64,000 bases of DNA from Endocalyx cinctus. Its lineage: Eukaryota; Ascomycota; Sordariomycetes; Amphisphaeriales; Apiosporaceae. Numbering within the stretch: the stretch's first letter is position 1; every line of letters begins with the position of its first letter. Under the pieces are notes generated by a model, which saw only the letters and a program-made list of their open reading frames with translations, ran no database searches and was not told where the DNA came from. Shown here piece after piece: positions 43,659 through 56,771 of this stretch. Location: positions 496,001-560,000 of the forward strand of contig BCKC01000003.1 of the NCBI GenBank assembly GCA_001600455.1, given 5' to 3'. Both the position numbers and the translations under genes were made by a program.

Positions 43659-46600
43659 TCAACCCAGGCCCATCATCTCCTTCTGCTGATGCAAGAAGCT
43701 GCTCGCGGTCCCGTCACCGCCGTTCTCCGCAGCTTCCATCCAATGCCATGCCACGCACATTAGCGCTGGGTCAGCTCTCACATCGCCCACTACACCGGGT
43801 GCGTCTTGTCCACCAGACGACACCCCGCCCTGCGCTGTAACCGCGCTGGACCCTCGGCCACGTTCTGCCACGTTTCGCAGGCTGGATCCCGAGCGAGAGC
43901 CAAACTTCTCCATAACGGTCTGCTTAAAGACTTCACGGGGCTTGGATAAGGGCAACGTGGTCCTCTCGATCAATTCAGGATTACTAAGATGCAATAATCC
44001 CCATTCTCTTTGTGCAGTTGCGTTACCCTCTTTAGCTGCAATGATCAGCATCTTCGCAGCCTCTTGTAACGAGAGGTTCATAGATGGTATTGACGGGCTA
44101 TTGCTTGTCGTCGCACTGTCGTTGCTGCTTGTTCTGGGCCGTCCTTGTGACTGAGCCACGGCATCATCCGCGATTTCTACCATTGTAGACACAACCTCTT
44201 GTTTGAGATTAAGTGCTGCGAGCCCAATATTCCAAAACGCGTTGCTCTGTTCCGTGTCAAGAATAGACGGAGATACAAAAGCACTGATGAATTGCAAATC
44301 GCGGAACAGCGTCTTGGGCCGGATATTTTCATCGCGGAACAAAGAGACTAATACTTGCCCAATCGCATCTCGGTTGGCCGGGTTGATAGACACAACAGAA
44401 CGGCTCTCCGTAAGTTCGTTCAAAGATTGGAATGTAGTCGGCCGTCTCTCTCTGGGGCCATAGTCAAGCACGATTGTTTTACCAGGCATGCCGCTTGAGT
44501 CCTCATTAGCAACAAACTGACTCCGAGCAATCCATCGAGATCGTTGTCTTCCGCTAGAGAGGGAAGCGATGATGAGCTGTTCTAACTCAAGCAGCGTGTT
44601 CAGTTTGCACTGAGGGTTAGGCTGAACCGAAAACATCCTCAGCAAGCGCTGGTATGCTTTTTGGTATGGAAAGTCAGGGGTGTCATCTTTCTTTGAACCT
44701 TTGGATCGAGAGGAGTGGGTATCGCTAGTAGCAGAGCTGTCATTGCCTACCGTAGACGGGGTATCATGCCTGTCTAGGTTCTGTCCTATCGCCTTCGTTT
44801 CGCCGACGTCACGTAGATTGATCGAACTTTTCTTCTTTTCAATCACGCGTTGTTTTATCGAACTCTTGCTGCCACGGTCCTTCTTGGACCTGGCACGTCG
44901 TTCTTGGCGTTCTTCACGTTCCTTAGATTCTTTGGCTTTTTTCAAGTCGATGCATTGTTGACCCAGATTTCCAAACCACGCATCAGTCTCCGAGCCTGGC
45001 GCATACACAAAATTTCCTAGATCAGATAGGAGGAGACTAAGTAACGTCTGTCGAAGCTCCGAGAGGAAGCGTTCTTTATCAGCCGAGTAATGCTGCAATT
45101 GAATAGTCTCGTTAGAGGATGCAGATGTCCCAGGTCTGGTGACGGAGTAATTGGACGGGAGGGTCTGATGATGTGGCGGATGAAAGGAACCCGAAAAGTT
45201 CGTTACGCTAGTTGTAGGAGACTGCGCCCTCGAGGTGACAGAGCTGATAGATGGCTGCGTTGACTGGAATGGTGACCAAAAGGTACTGCTTGAATCAATG
45301 GTGTGAACAGGTGACGAAACACCAAAATAGTCGCCGGCATCCAGAATATCTGACATGCTAGCCCTCGAGAAACTGTGACGACTCGAATCGATCGAAATCT
45401 GGCTAAAGTTGTGCGAAGCCATGCTTCTTAAATCTCGTGCAAGAGAAGGCGGACGGTTTGAGGTAAACGTAAGTCTTCGCGCACCCGGGTCACTGCTGAT
45501 CATGCTCGCATTGTCGTCGCCTCCCCAAACGCTTTCCCTGTCTCGAGGTTTACGAGGACCTTCAAGAGTGTTACGATCCCGAGAATAAAGAATGCTCGAC
45601 CAGAGAACAGGATTAGCCGAAGGGCTGTCTCCCACTAATCTTTCCAGACAGCTGTCAATTTCGCAGCAAAATCGGTGTATTCGTTCCTCGCCAGGACATA
45701 AATTTTGTATGTTGGACTGCTCTAGCCATTTGCGAGTTTTCTCAGCTTGGTCATCTGAGAGCTTATTTGGACCGCCTTGCTCTGCGCTAGCCGCCAGGAG
45801 ATCTAGCATCTGCGACTCTTCTAGATGGATGAAATTCAGGGCTGAGTTGCGAGCGGTCTGGGCTTGCGTGCGTCCAAAGGACCCTCGCCTTCGAGGGACG
45901 CCCATTATTTTTAGAGCACTACAGACTTTCCGAGTGTGTTCGTAGTGCTTGGAAACGATCACACCAGTTACGTACCACATCTTGTCCCTGAGGGCTCTAA
46001 ACCGCTTCATCATGGTTTCAATGAGGCCTTCGTGGCGTTCCTGGCTCTGCTTCAACCAGACAAGCCAAGCATCGTATTCTTCGATAGCGGCAGCGGAACG
46101 CCTGATAGAGTCGCGAGGTCCACGAGAGAAAATGTTGAGCAAATTTGCAAACCCGTTCTTGCGCAGAGAAGGCGAGACCAAGGCGTTCAATTGCTGGAGT
46201 GTCCTCCAGTACAAATGTGCAGAGACGAAGTCGGACTGTACTCGTGATTGAGATGAAGCAGCGGTCAACATTTTGACTAGGACCGACGGTCGCTCCGACC
46301 CGTTCATGGAATCTCTACTTCTAGAGCTGCGCGAAGAATCATTAAAGCCTTGTTTCGCGTGATCCTCTTCTCGTTTGCGATAAGGATTGCGACTACCCAT
46401 CTTTGATTCGGGGGTGATAACCTTATTTTTGGACCGGTATTTCTTCAAAGCAGAAGCACGGTTGCTGAAAGTTGTTCTGCCTCCAGAATCCTCCAGCCCT
46501 TGAGGAATTTCAAAATCTTCAACAAGCTTCAACACAGAATCTCGCAGCTGGTGATAGTCTTTGTCAAGATCGGGTTTGTCTTCAAGCTCTTCATCATCCT

Positions 46601-49156
46601 CCGTGTCGCTTGTGGACGAGGAGTTCTCCTCTTCAGGGTCATCATCCGGATCGTAAGTCATCTGCATGTCTAGGCTCTTACCATCTGCGGAGACGAACAG
46701 GACCGCCCATCGTTCGGCACAAGGGTGGCACGAGCCGGACACCGCTTCGGAGCCAAGAATTTGAATCATCTCATGCATTGCGAGCCTAAGCTGATATCCA
46801 TCATCTTCATAGTTGCTTAAGCGCTTCTGGCTAACCGCATCTGGAACAGGGGGAGAATATCGTTGAGGAGTGCCGGTAGGATTGGTCTCCAGGAGGGGCT
46901 CTCGAGAAGTAGTCAAATCACTAACCACAGATGAAGCGCTCATGCTCAGGACGGAGCCGGTCTCCAAATTAGTCCTAGATGTCCCAATGGATATTGGCTG
47001 GGACATAGTAGAGAAGCCCGAGATGGACGGTGCGCCAGACCGAATGCTACTGGAATGGGCAGACCGGGGTCTACGCTCAGGAAACAGAGCATCGACGAGA
47101 GTGAGTAAGTCTGCGGGGCTAATCACCAAATAGGGGTGGACTTCAACCGTTTCTCGCAGGGACGTTATCGACCGAGCCGGAAGAAGCCTTGCTGTCCTCT
47201 GGCTGTTCGATCGCTTAAAACGATTGAATATGTTGTCGATATGCCTCTTGATAGCAGTTGGGGGAGGCGAACCCATTTTGGGGTTGACCGCCCCGTACAC
47301 GTACTGCTGGGCGCGTACAGCGACGTGCTTCAAAATCTTCTGACGGCCATACCCAGTTATGTGATAGTTGGCCATCATACCATGGCCTTCCGGATGAATG
47401 ACCACAGCAGGCAGCCACGAGGAGAAGAGCCAACGGTAGACAAGCGCCTGTCTAGTAGAGTCAGCGTTTCTACCGTCGAGACGACTCAAGATTTCATTGC
47501 CCAATTCGATGGCACCTTCGGGGATTCCTGTGGCATCTTCATCATCAATAATTCCGAATAATTCCTCGATGGCTCGGTCGTAAAATTCCGTGGCGGCAAT
47601 GTTATCTTGATGAGTCCAATCAGATATATTAAACCTGGTGCCTTTGGGGTCCTCGGCTCGGTCGAGCAGGAAGGCTCCTTCTTCGAGGATTTTCATGAGG
47701 AACAACTCCATGTTGGGACGTCCGGACCAATCACGCATAGCAGACCAAGCATTAAGCACAGGGAACAGGATATGTTCATGGTAATTTTTGGTAGCACCAA
47801 TATTAGAGCCAAGGCTAGTAGAGATAAGGCGAGCGCAGGCGGTGGCCCACACCGTCGTTCTCCTCTTATCCTCGGCACTGTCAGGACTCGCTGGATTCGC
47901 GAAGCAAGTGTAAATCAGTGCGGAGAGGGGGTCATGTCGCTGGAAAGAGAGGAGTCGCTTTACCGCGTTAGGGCCGTGGCTAGAACCTTTGTTACCGAAG
48001 CTGCTGCCTCCGCGCCCACTAGAGCGGTGAGGGTACGGTAATACGGACTCTATCGGTTCTAGTCCTTGGTGGAAAACAGTCAGCGCCTGCTGTTCTGGCT
48101 GTGTCAAGGCGCATAGCCGGGAAGCTAAATAATCTGGGTTTGTTCGTAACTGCGTCAGAAAATTCAGAAAAACTTCCCGGGCAGAGGCAGATATCTCATT
48201 TAGAAATGGAGTAATCGGAGTATCTGAACCAAGGGTTCCATTGGGACCTAGAGGCGAATCCAGCATATCCGAAGATGCTACGTCGAGCGATTGCAGCGAC
48301 TCCATCTCCGGTTCAAGAAGGGCATAGCGACGGGTGGCATCGCAGCTATTCCGCACATCATCAACGGCACCAAAAAGACCGGCGAAGGAGGACTGGTCGT
48401 CCTCTCTAAAGTAATCGGCGGCGTTACGTAACGATATCTCTCCACAGCGCGTTAGGCGTGCAGAGAGCGCGGTGGAAACCAAGTTCCTCTGTAGGCGAAC
48501 TCGAGTGTTCGCGCGCTTGCGCTCCTGATACTTGGACAGACGAACCAAATGGGCTAATTCTTCAAGTGTTGTGCCCTCATCTTCTGCGAGGTTAAACCGG
48601 GGATTCGTATATAAGGAGATATCGCCTAGGAGCGGTTGCAACGATGGCCTGGGGATACTTTTCTCCTGCGAAATCGACTGTATCGGGCTGTTCGACGCGG
48701 GGGGTTCATGGTATGTGGGGGAGGTACTAGATGAACGGATCGAAGCCTGATCTATTATGGGCTTCTTAGGCGCACTCGCGCTTGGTGGACGTTGTATAGA
48801 TCCATCACGCGATAATTCATCACTCCGACGTATAGGTAGGGAAACTTTAGTTTCAGGTAAATGCATAGACCGAGCAGAGCTCGGAGACCGACGCCGGCGG
48901 GTTCGCGACACGTCAAAGCTAGGTTCAAGCGAAGGAGGTGGGGATCTCGAGGCAGGTCGGGAGGTGGTAGGAGGGGACGCGGCTATAGATCAGACATGGG
49001 ATGATTAGCGACTTGAGACGAAAGAAAAAGAACGAGAAATAAGTAAATAAATAAATGCGCCGATTATGTTAATATTCTCAAAGAAGCTCATGACTTACGC
49101 GGCGAGGAATGAATGATAGGCGCCGGCGTTGAAAGGGATCGTTCCATTGGTATCAT
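43659..49156 (-). CDS. nif1: Nif1-like cell-cycle regulator with Sel1-type C-terminus (1,793 aa, 2 exons)
   Basis: Very large, mostly single-exon protein. A short first exon, 49099-49156, starts MIPMERSLSTPAPIIHSSP and joins across a 116-bp intron (GTAAGT donor, CTATAG acceptor) to 43659-48982; the sum is 1,794 codons. The first 100 residues are disordered and rich in Ser, Pro and Arg. A long helical region follows, with acidic (DPDDDPEEENSSS) and Ser-rich insertions and a Lys/Arg/Glu coiled coil. Near the C-terminus, AAKMLIIAAKEGNATAQREWGLLHL and CVAWHWMEAAENGG resemble Sel1/TPR-like repeats. This layout matches fungal proteins annotated after S. pombe Nif1, an inhibitor of the Nim1/Cdr1 kinase that delays mitosis. 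The name is by family resemblance from memory; the function here is inferred. Confidence 0.68.
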
Positions 49157-52100
49157 ATTGAGCCCATCTGAGTTGTGTAGTTAAGGATCACCGTCATCCA
49201 GAGCTACCTGCGCCCGGATGAAAGCTACCAGCTAGTAATGATGACAAAATTAGTACCTAGATAAGGCATTTGATGGTCACCAAAGTAATTATAAGTTGAC
49301 TCGTGTGTCGTGTGTCTTTTCTCCTCGATATAGAGATATCAGGTGGAAAAAAAGATGATCTATAGAATGATGAAAATTATGTCGCACACCAATAACGGGT
49401 TGACTCGGTTTAGCATATCTCTCGACTTTCGCAACGTTCGAGACTAGGTAAGTAAGTACAAATAAGTGTACATGTGATAGCTAAGTAGTATTACGCGAGG
49501 GGGAGAGAGAGAGAGAGAGGCTTTGATTTCCTGAACAGGTGGATTGATTGATTTAGTTAGTCGAGATACGACGAGTATATATAAAATATGGACGCTTTAG
49601 GCTAATAGAAGAAAAAGAAGGAGAAAAAGAAGAAAAGAAAGTTAAGTAAAAGTAAAAGTAAATAAACATGAGACGAAGAAGAGGGATCCTCAAGAATGCC
49701 AAATGTCAAATGCCAAAAATAAAAAAAAGACAACAATAATTTTATCGAGGCGATAATATGATATTATTACTGGCTAGTTGAGGTTGGGTTGGGCAGTCTT
49801 CCTGTTATCAGACTAATGAAAACTCACCATCCTAGGTACGCACGTTGAAACTATTGCCCAAAACGACATTGACAAGAGGCGGGACGGGCTGGACGGGATG
49901 GAGTGAGGAGGTTGAAGATGGGGGGTATGACGGGATACGGGGATGACACCAAAATTGACTAACCCAGAATGACCTAAAGACCTCTTACGTAGCAGTTAAG
50001 TTTTCGAGCCACCTTATTATTAATTCCTTCGAGTGGATTAGTATAAGAAAGTACAAGTATTATTATTTATATGGATAAATATAGCAAGGAATTTATTTAT
50101 TTATTTATTTATTTTCTCTTATACGAGTGAGTGGAATCAAGTAAAGAGGAGATAATACATAGTGCGTATCTTCGACGAGTCCCAAATGGGTAGACTTGAG
50201 TATGTAGCAGTTCGGGTGTGTATATCCATACATATGTGTGTGTCCAGTGTATTTGTGTGTGTGTGTGTGCGCGTGTGTGTATCTTATTCTTTTAGGTGGC
50301 TTATCAGTTACTATATTGGTCAGGAAGCATATTTAGGTTCTATTATACTCATTGCTGATTTGCTCATGCATCTCTGCCAAAGACAAGATGATGGTTTGTA
50401 GTAGAGAAACATAAAAAAAAAGGGAAAAAAAACCCCTCGCCACCATAACAATTATTATTTGCCCCTTCAAAAAACAAAGTGTCGTGTTCGGTTTACGCAT
50501 GTTTGTCAACGTCAGAAAAGACAGCAAGAGATGACAAGAATCTATCAACTATACACTAGTAAGTTGAGTAAGCTTTGACACAAGAAAAAAAAAGCAACAA
50601 CGGCAATGTCAATAACCGATATAGGTATTCAGCGGAACAGGACAAATTAGATGATGAATGAGTTGGCCTTGCAGCTCCACATTCTCCAATCCTCAACTGT
50701 TTCTTCATCTAACATAATCTTTCATCTACATACATAGTATACATAGAAATGTATACGGATACATACTAATAGTCAAACAGTCGGTCAAATAAACATGGCT
50801 GGGTAATTTATGTATGGGCTGGCATGGTTAATCCTGTCCTGTCCGTCTATCCCAAAACTGCTTCGTCCCAAATGTGGATTTTTGACACGTGCATCTCCTC
50901 CAATCCAAGACGTCCACGCCAGTCCCAAGTCACCGGCAACTTTTCTTTACGGTATTACTCTGCTTCGACTTTTTTTCTTTTTTTTCTTTTTCTTTTGTTA
51001 CTCACTTGCCAACGCATCTAATGGCCACCTGCACGTCCCATCGCCTCCCTGTAGCGGCCACGCTTATTTTCCTTCTTTTCCCTGCTCTTGAACCAATCGT
51101 TGTTAAACCGCATTATTCCTAACCGTACGGTTGGTCCGTATCTCTCTGTTGGGCCCTGTTGCTGAATTCTCCTGCATTATCTATCTCCTTTTATTAGGTT
51201 CTTGAACCTGCATGATGAGCCGTAATTGGCTTGATTTGACATCGCGTTAGCTGAGACCTTCTACAAATCTGAACTGAAACTAGTATACATGTGGACAAAT
51301 TTACTTAATCCCGATTTACTGGGTGTCCTGTTCGCGCGAGGGAACTTTTCCTGCTATATTCTTTACCCTTTTCAGCCTCGTACAGATCATCGCGCTGCAT
51401 GCCAGATCCTAAATTGTCTGATTGTATCCTGTCAGTGTAGTGGGGTCAGTTTTGAGTAAAACCCGCTAGTTGCGAATATTGTCTGAGGCACATCGTCGTT
51501 ATTGTAACGTAAATGGACAACTTCCATCCCAAAACAAAACAAAACAAAGCAAAATAATACGACTGTAATCTTTTAATAAGTTTCGGCTCGTGCCGTCCGT
51601 TCTACCGTTACGTAGAGCCTCTATAGTTACGCGTGTGAAGGAACATCTGGAAGAGAGGGCTTTCAAGTTTATCCCTAAGCATAAGCTTGTTCAAGGAAAA
51701 TACTGCTTGCGGTCTGACGAGAGGAGTGACGTGGAGGTATCATTCACAGTGTAAACCTTATCACCATCTTACCTACTTATCCAAGGCATAGTCAAGACTT
51801 AGCTTTCGCCTTCCCGTGTAGAATACGTAGAGAAACTTCGGAATGCTTCTGCCGAAGATTTTAGCTCATTATATCCCCTTTCGGTGCAGTGGCCCATCGT
51901 CGACAAGCTGTCAATATGACAATTCATACTATATACGTCGATAGTGTTTGGACGACTTGCAGTTACATGAGTCGGTATTGAGAGCCGCATGCTCAACTCC
52001 ACATTCCGTGGTTCATATTGCTTCGTCGGCTCTGGTCAAATTCGCCCTTATTCCCCGACCAAATTTAAATTAGAGCTAGAGAAGGTTTTAAACTCATCAT

Positions 52101-53150
52101 AAATTTACTCTGTTCCCAAAGCATGCCTCAAGCCAAGCCGATAGAAGCTCGCGCTTGTGGAATTTAGTGAAACTATTCATGTATATTACGAATCAATCGG
52201 AGGCGCTTTTATACCACTATTGATAGCATTACGACATCTGTAACATACCCAGAATTCATGTAAATGATTTGTAGCTGTTCAGCCATGGGCGAACAATAAT
52301 TCCAACACCTTTTATTCTCTTATCTGTCGCAAATTTGAAATCCTGTGAACCTAAAGTTAAAGGATCAGACTATCTGCTCTTAGTGATACTGCAGTGACTT
52401 CAACTCCTACCTAATGCCACATCACTGTTTAACATGATACTAATTCAAATACCGGATGGGCTTTTTCAAGTTCATTTTCATTGAAAATAATCGGTAAATT
52501 TTGATCAGTTCAATGGTTTGTCTAGACAATTGTATCAGTGATGGGTGACGCTATTAGAGCTTATAGCAACCACCCGGGCAGCCGGGGCATTACATACTAA
52601 GACAGACATCTATTTAGATAGCTACGTTTCAAACGTTAAGACGGCGTTAGGGTATACCCTTGACAATGATCGCGTAGAGAAAGCTGAGATTTCACTTCCG
52701 AATCCAAATGGTGCCATCTCAAATATTAACAAATGAGAAGAGACTGCATCTATAGAAGCGGTCCATTATCAGAAAGAGGATATGTTGAGTATTCATCAGT
52801 ACGTTCAAGTATTAAGAGGACTTGTTTAAGAAAAAATCGAATGGTAGGGGCCTAAACTTGGATTATGATCCCTACTGGTATGGGTTGAGACAGGGATAGT
52901 ACCTTTAAATTTTCCTCGAAGAAGCGATCTGTGTAATTCTATCGGGGCAAACGTCATGTTATATGTTACTGGAGGGTCAAAAATGAACTGACCAGCAATA
53001 CTTCGCCATATGCGATGACATGTACAGATAACTTCTAGGTATATTTCGGAATCTATTTCTTTGCATCTCACAAAGCACCGATAGTTCATCCTTCATGTTC
53101 TGTCATGGTATACACTATCTCCGTTTTATTTCATATCTCTTTTCTCTCCC
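49157..53150. other. 4-kb spacer without a supportable gene
   Basis: Holds the Nif1-like promoter and the 3' end of GUS1. It contains a GA repeat (49502-49519), AAGAAG and AAGTAAAAGTA runs near 49610-49665, ATTTATTT repeats at 50092-50113, and a GT-rich microsatellite with GCGC interruption at 50252-50281. The middle (51100-53100) has no repeat and no long frame; ORFs such as 51799-52002 and 52545-52736 are short and unremarkable. Confidence 0.4.
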
Positions 53151-55110
53151 CTATTTTGTCTTCCCAGTGGGGATAGCGAACAACACGATTTTCTTATCCG
53201 TCTCATCATACGCTTTGTCGACACGATAGTACGACTTTCTTTCAATCTGGATAATGTCGTCCTTCTTGAGTTTAGTGACACCTTCGTCACACCAGGCTTC
53301 ATCCATGGTCGCCGTAACGGGGTTCAAGAATTTCTCTAGCTCGTCATCCTCTTCGAGCTTGTCCTTTGTGATCAGATAATCAAAGTCCCACAACTCCGCG
53401 TCAATCAGCTTCTGGCCCTGGGTCGAAAGCCAGCTGACCTTCTTCTCTGTTGATTTCACATCTCCCTTCAGGTGTAGCTCGCATGTTAGGTCGCTCACAG
53501 TATCGCCACCATTGATGGAGCGAACAAAGGCGTTACCCCACGCCATAATGGTGATTTCCTCTCCGTCCTTGAATGACTTGGCGTCGACTTGCTCCATTAT
53601 GAGTTCCTTGCTGAAGGCGACACTCTTGGTACCGATAGACGGGTTCTTGGGATGCAGAGGCCTTTCCTCGGATCGCGGCTCAGTAGGAGCATCTTCTCCC
53701 GTTATAGAAACCTTAACGTGACCCTTCTTGAGAATAGCTGCATGTCGGGGAGCTATTGGATCAATCTCCTTCTTGTTCGCCGCCCAAAAGCTCATCCAGT
53801 CCATAGTGACGACGTTTCTTGAGGGTCCCTGTTTTAAGATGAACTCGCGCAACGCTGGAATAGTCATTCCTCGTCGTCGAATACCTCGAATAGTCGGCAT
53901 CCGCGGGTCATCCCAGCCCCAGACCTTACCCGCGTCTACCAATTTAGCAAGTTTGCGCTTGGATAGGAAAGTGCGAATGAAGTTCATGCGCGAAAAGTCC
54001 CACATGTAGACCTGACGTAACTTGAGAGTGTTAAGGAACCATTGAAATTGGGGGTTTCGATCCGTATACTCGGTAGACCGAAGCGCGTGAGTGACACCCT
54101 CCAAGCTGTCGACGACGGGACAAGCAAGATCGTAGGTCGGGTACATCTTCCATTTTGTACCGGTTCGGTGGTGAGGGTCATTTGGGTTGCATCTATAGAT
54201 AACAGGATCTCTCATAGCTTTGTTGGGATCGTCCACGGAGATCTTTGCTCGAATGCAATTCTTTAATCCTTCCTCCGTACCATTCTTCATCTCTTCAAAG
54301 ATAGCTAAATTCTCTTCGACGGTTCTGTCTCGTCTCTTGGAAGCAATACCCTTTCCTCGTTCGTCACGCATGGTTTCAACGTCGGTGTCATCGGCGTAGG
54401 CATGTCCGTCCTTAATGAGAGTCAAGCAAGTCTCATACAGGTGATCGAAGTAGTCGGATGTGTAAGTGAGGACGTCGGGTTTAATACCCATGAGGGCCAG
54501 GTCCTCAACGATGGCATCTTGGTACTCTTCTTTTTCTTTGCTAGGGTTTGTGTCGTCTAGTCGTAGTCGAAGTTTACCTTGGTAAGCTGTATGCGCAAAG
54601 TAATCGCTGAGAAGAGCTGCCTTAGCGTGACCAATGTGAAGGTAACCCCTGCTTTGAAGTTAGATATTGCCAAAAGAAACGATTGCCATTTGGAAAGTTG
54701 GGAGGCTGGTTATTGACTTACGATGGCTCCGGAAGGAATCGGCAAACGACACCCTTGTCAGTATCCTGCAATGCCAAATTATAATTTCCACCAGCACGAC
54801 TGGCAGCTTGAACCTTGGCTTTACGAGAAGACGCGGCAGCCTTGACTTCTTGTTGGATCTCGGGGTGGGTTTGCTCGACGAAGAGAAACCATCGTTGCAG
54901 GTTAGCAAAAGATCCTTTACGAACGAAAGAAACGGCGGCTCTGTTGCTAGCAATCTCAACCCATATCTTGGTGTCAAGATCACTTAGAGTATAACCGACA
55001 AGGTAGGTTCGAAGGGTTAAGTGTTTCTCGAGTTTGAAGAGGTGGGGTTCGATGGATTTGAAGTCCCCCCCTAAAGATGTAGAAACGGCTATAAGCTCGT
55101 CCGCCTTCAT
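53151..55110 (-). CDS. GUS1: Cytosolic glutamyl-tRNA synthetase (at least 628 aa)
   Basis: Class I synthetase that charges tRNA-Glu; in yeast it associates with Arc1 through a GST-like N-terminal domain. The exons are 54722-55110 (at least) and 53151-54648, joined across a 73-bp intron. The N-terminal domain shows LTLRTYLVGYTLSDLD, typical of the GST-like fold. The catalytic core has RFLPEPSGYLHIGHAKAALL (HIGH), RLRLDDTNP, PTYDLACPVVDSLEGVTHALR, and the KMSKS equivalent LSKRK, followed by the anticodon-binding beta-barrels. The ATG at 55110 is used here, but yeast Gus1 is about 80 residues longer. The frame stays open upstream to 55287 with no ATG and resembles a GST-type first strand, so the true start is upstream, by a near-cognate codon or a missed exon. 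Confidence 0.92.
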
Positions 55111-55521
55111 ATTTTCAGTATAGCCTACAACTAAATCAATGAAAACGAATTGAGGTTTGGGAGAAAAATATGGCACGAGCCTAATAAAGGGTGGGTGAAT
55201 CGACGTCGGACGTAGGTTTTGAGTCACCAATGCGATTTTTATGGCGGGGTCAAAAATGCTGTTGGCGGGGTAGTTGAATGACGAGGTTTATACGATAAGT
55301 GATAACGGAGTCGGGAAGTATATGTCGATAAGATAACATTATCTTTTTTCACGTTTAATCAATTATCGTTTATCGATAAACGCGTCTCATTTTGGTTAGT
55401 TCGGCTTTCAGGTCTAATTTTTCAGGGACATAGGAATTAACAATTTCAAAACGTCGTCCCTAGTCGAGAAGCCCGATTTTATGACCTCGTAATCAAGCTT
55501 TATAATAACTTGATAGCCACA
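55111..55521. promoter_or_regulatory. Bidirectional promoter GUS1 / MRPL1
   Basis: Separates divergent genes of cytosolic and mitochondrial translation. The perfect 16-bp palindrome CGTTTATCGATAAACG lies at 55367-55382, directly after TTATC, making the string TTATCGTTTATCG. An inverted repeat AAGATAA-CA-TTATCTT lies at about 55330-55345. The GUS1 coding frame probably extends into the left part (to at least 55230). Confidence 0.5.
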
Positions 55522-56545
55522 ATGGCTTCCTCAACCCACCAGTGCATTGCCTCGATGGCAAGGTTGAGCTTATCATCGATCTCGAAACCAAGAACTTCGG
55601 CGATTCCTAGATTTTTAGCTCCCACCATTGTTCAACCGCCGTTTACACAGATACGATGGAAAGTCTTAGACGCTAAAACGAAACGTGTGAGGGCAGAGGC
55701 CAGTTTAAAAAGGAAGAGGAAACAAGCGCGGTTTAAGGAATACAAATTTGCCGTACCGAGCAAGGCGGAGCAATTCTCACTATGCGATGCCATGAGGTTC
55801 GTAATCTGAACCCGTTCGAATTATTCCTCTATCTGATTCATGCTACTGAAGACTGACAATACATTCTATGCGCAGATATCTCCGAGCTGCAGAAGTCGGT
55901 TATCCTCCGGTGCAGATCATCTACGACCTTGCTGTCAGAGTCAGAACTACTAAGAGCTCCCCCATCATCCGAGGCCAAATACGGCTACCACATCCGGTCA
56001 AAGTCGATACAAGGATTGCGGTCATCTGTAAAGAAGGCAGCAATGCCATGTACGAAGCAAGGACCAACGGTGCGGTGGCTTACGGAGAGGAGTCGTTGTT
56101 CGAGCTGATCCGTAACAACCCTTCCAAGCTGCCCTTCAACCGCCTCATCTGCCACTTGGAGTCCGAAAATGCCCTGAAGAAGGCCAATCTAGGTCGTATA
56201 CTAGGTCCCAGAGGTCTCATGCCCAGCCCGAAGACCAACACCGTCACGAAAAACGTTAAAGCCATGATGACCGAGATGATAGGCGCTGCCACCTACAGAG
56301 AGAGAATTGGCTCCATCGGCGTCGCTGTCGGCAACATGCAATTTACTCCTCACCAACTGGCCACCAATATCAAGGCTCTCATTAGCTCCGTCAAAGACCA
56401 AATGCAGGCGATTGAGAACGTTGTCAACAAGGATCTAATTGAGGTTGTTTTGTCATCCACGCACGGTCCCGGTTTCAGCTTAAACGGAAATCTCAACCCA
56501 ACAGATGATGCGATAACTACGGAACATCTCTCCACTGCCATGTAA
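55522..56545 (+). CDS. MRPL1: Mitochondrial large-subunit ribosomal protein uL1m (314 aa, 2 exons)
   Basis: L1-stalk protein of the mitochondrial 54S subunit, involved in E-site tRNA release. The exons are 55522-55796 and 55876-56545 (79-bp intron; GTTCGT donor, GCGCAG acceptor), 315 codons. The start is the ATG of MASSTHQCIASMARLSL, a basic Ser/Thr-rich targeting sequence. Family marks are RGQIRLPHPVKVDTRIAVIC, the GPRGLMPSPKTNTVTKNV block, which is the most conserved L1 signature (GpkGlMPnPK), and IGVAVGNMQFTPHQLATNI. The length matches fungal mitochondrial L1. Confidence 0.93.
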
Positions 56546-56771
56546 ATACAAAATCAGAGCAAAATAGATGTATTGGAATATGTACGCATGTACCGTCATC
56601 CAAAGCAGATAGCGAGATGTGAGTACTTGTACGAGAGTGTAATCATATTAGAATCATATATAATAACTCTTTGTTGGTCAAATTCATAATCTATATTGGG
56701 GGTATCTCTAGCTGTCCAAGGGCATCGTTAAATTAAAATCGCATTATGAATATTGCATGAATACTGTCGTC

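Noticed and set aside
45936..46789. Several 100-aa plus-strand ORFs within the Nif1-like gene
   Set aside because: Shadows of a 5.3-kb continuous minus-strand coding exon.
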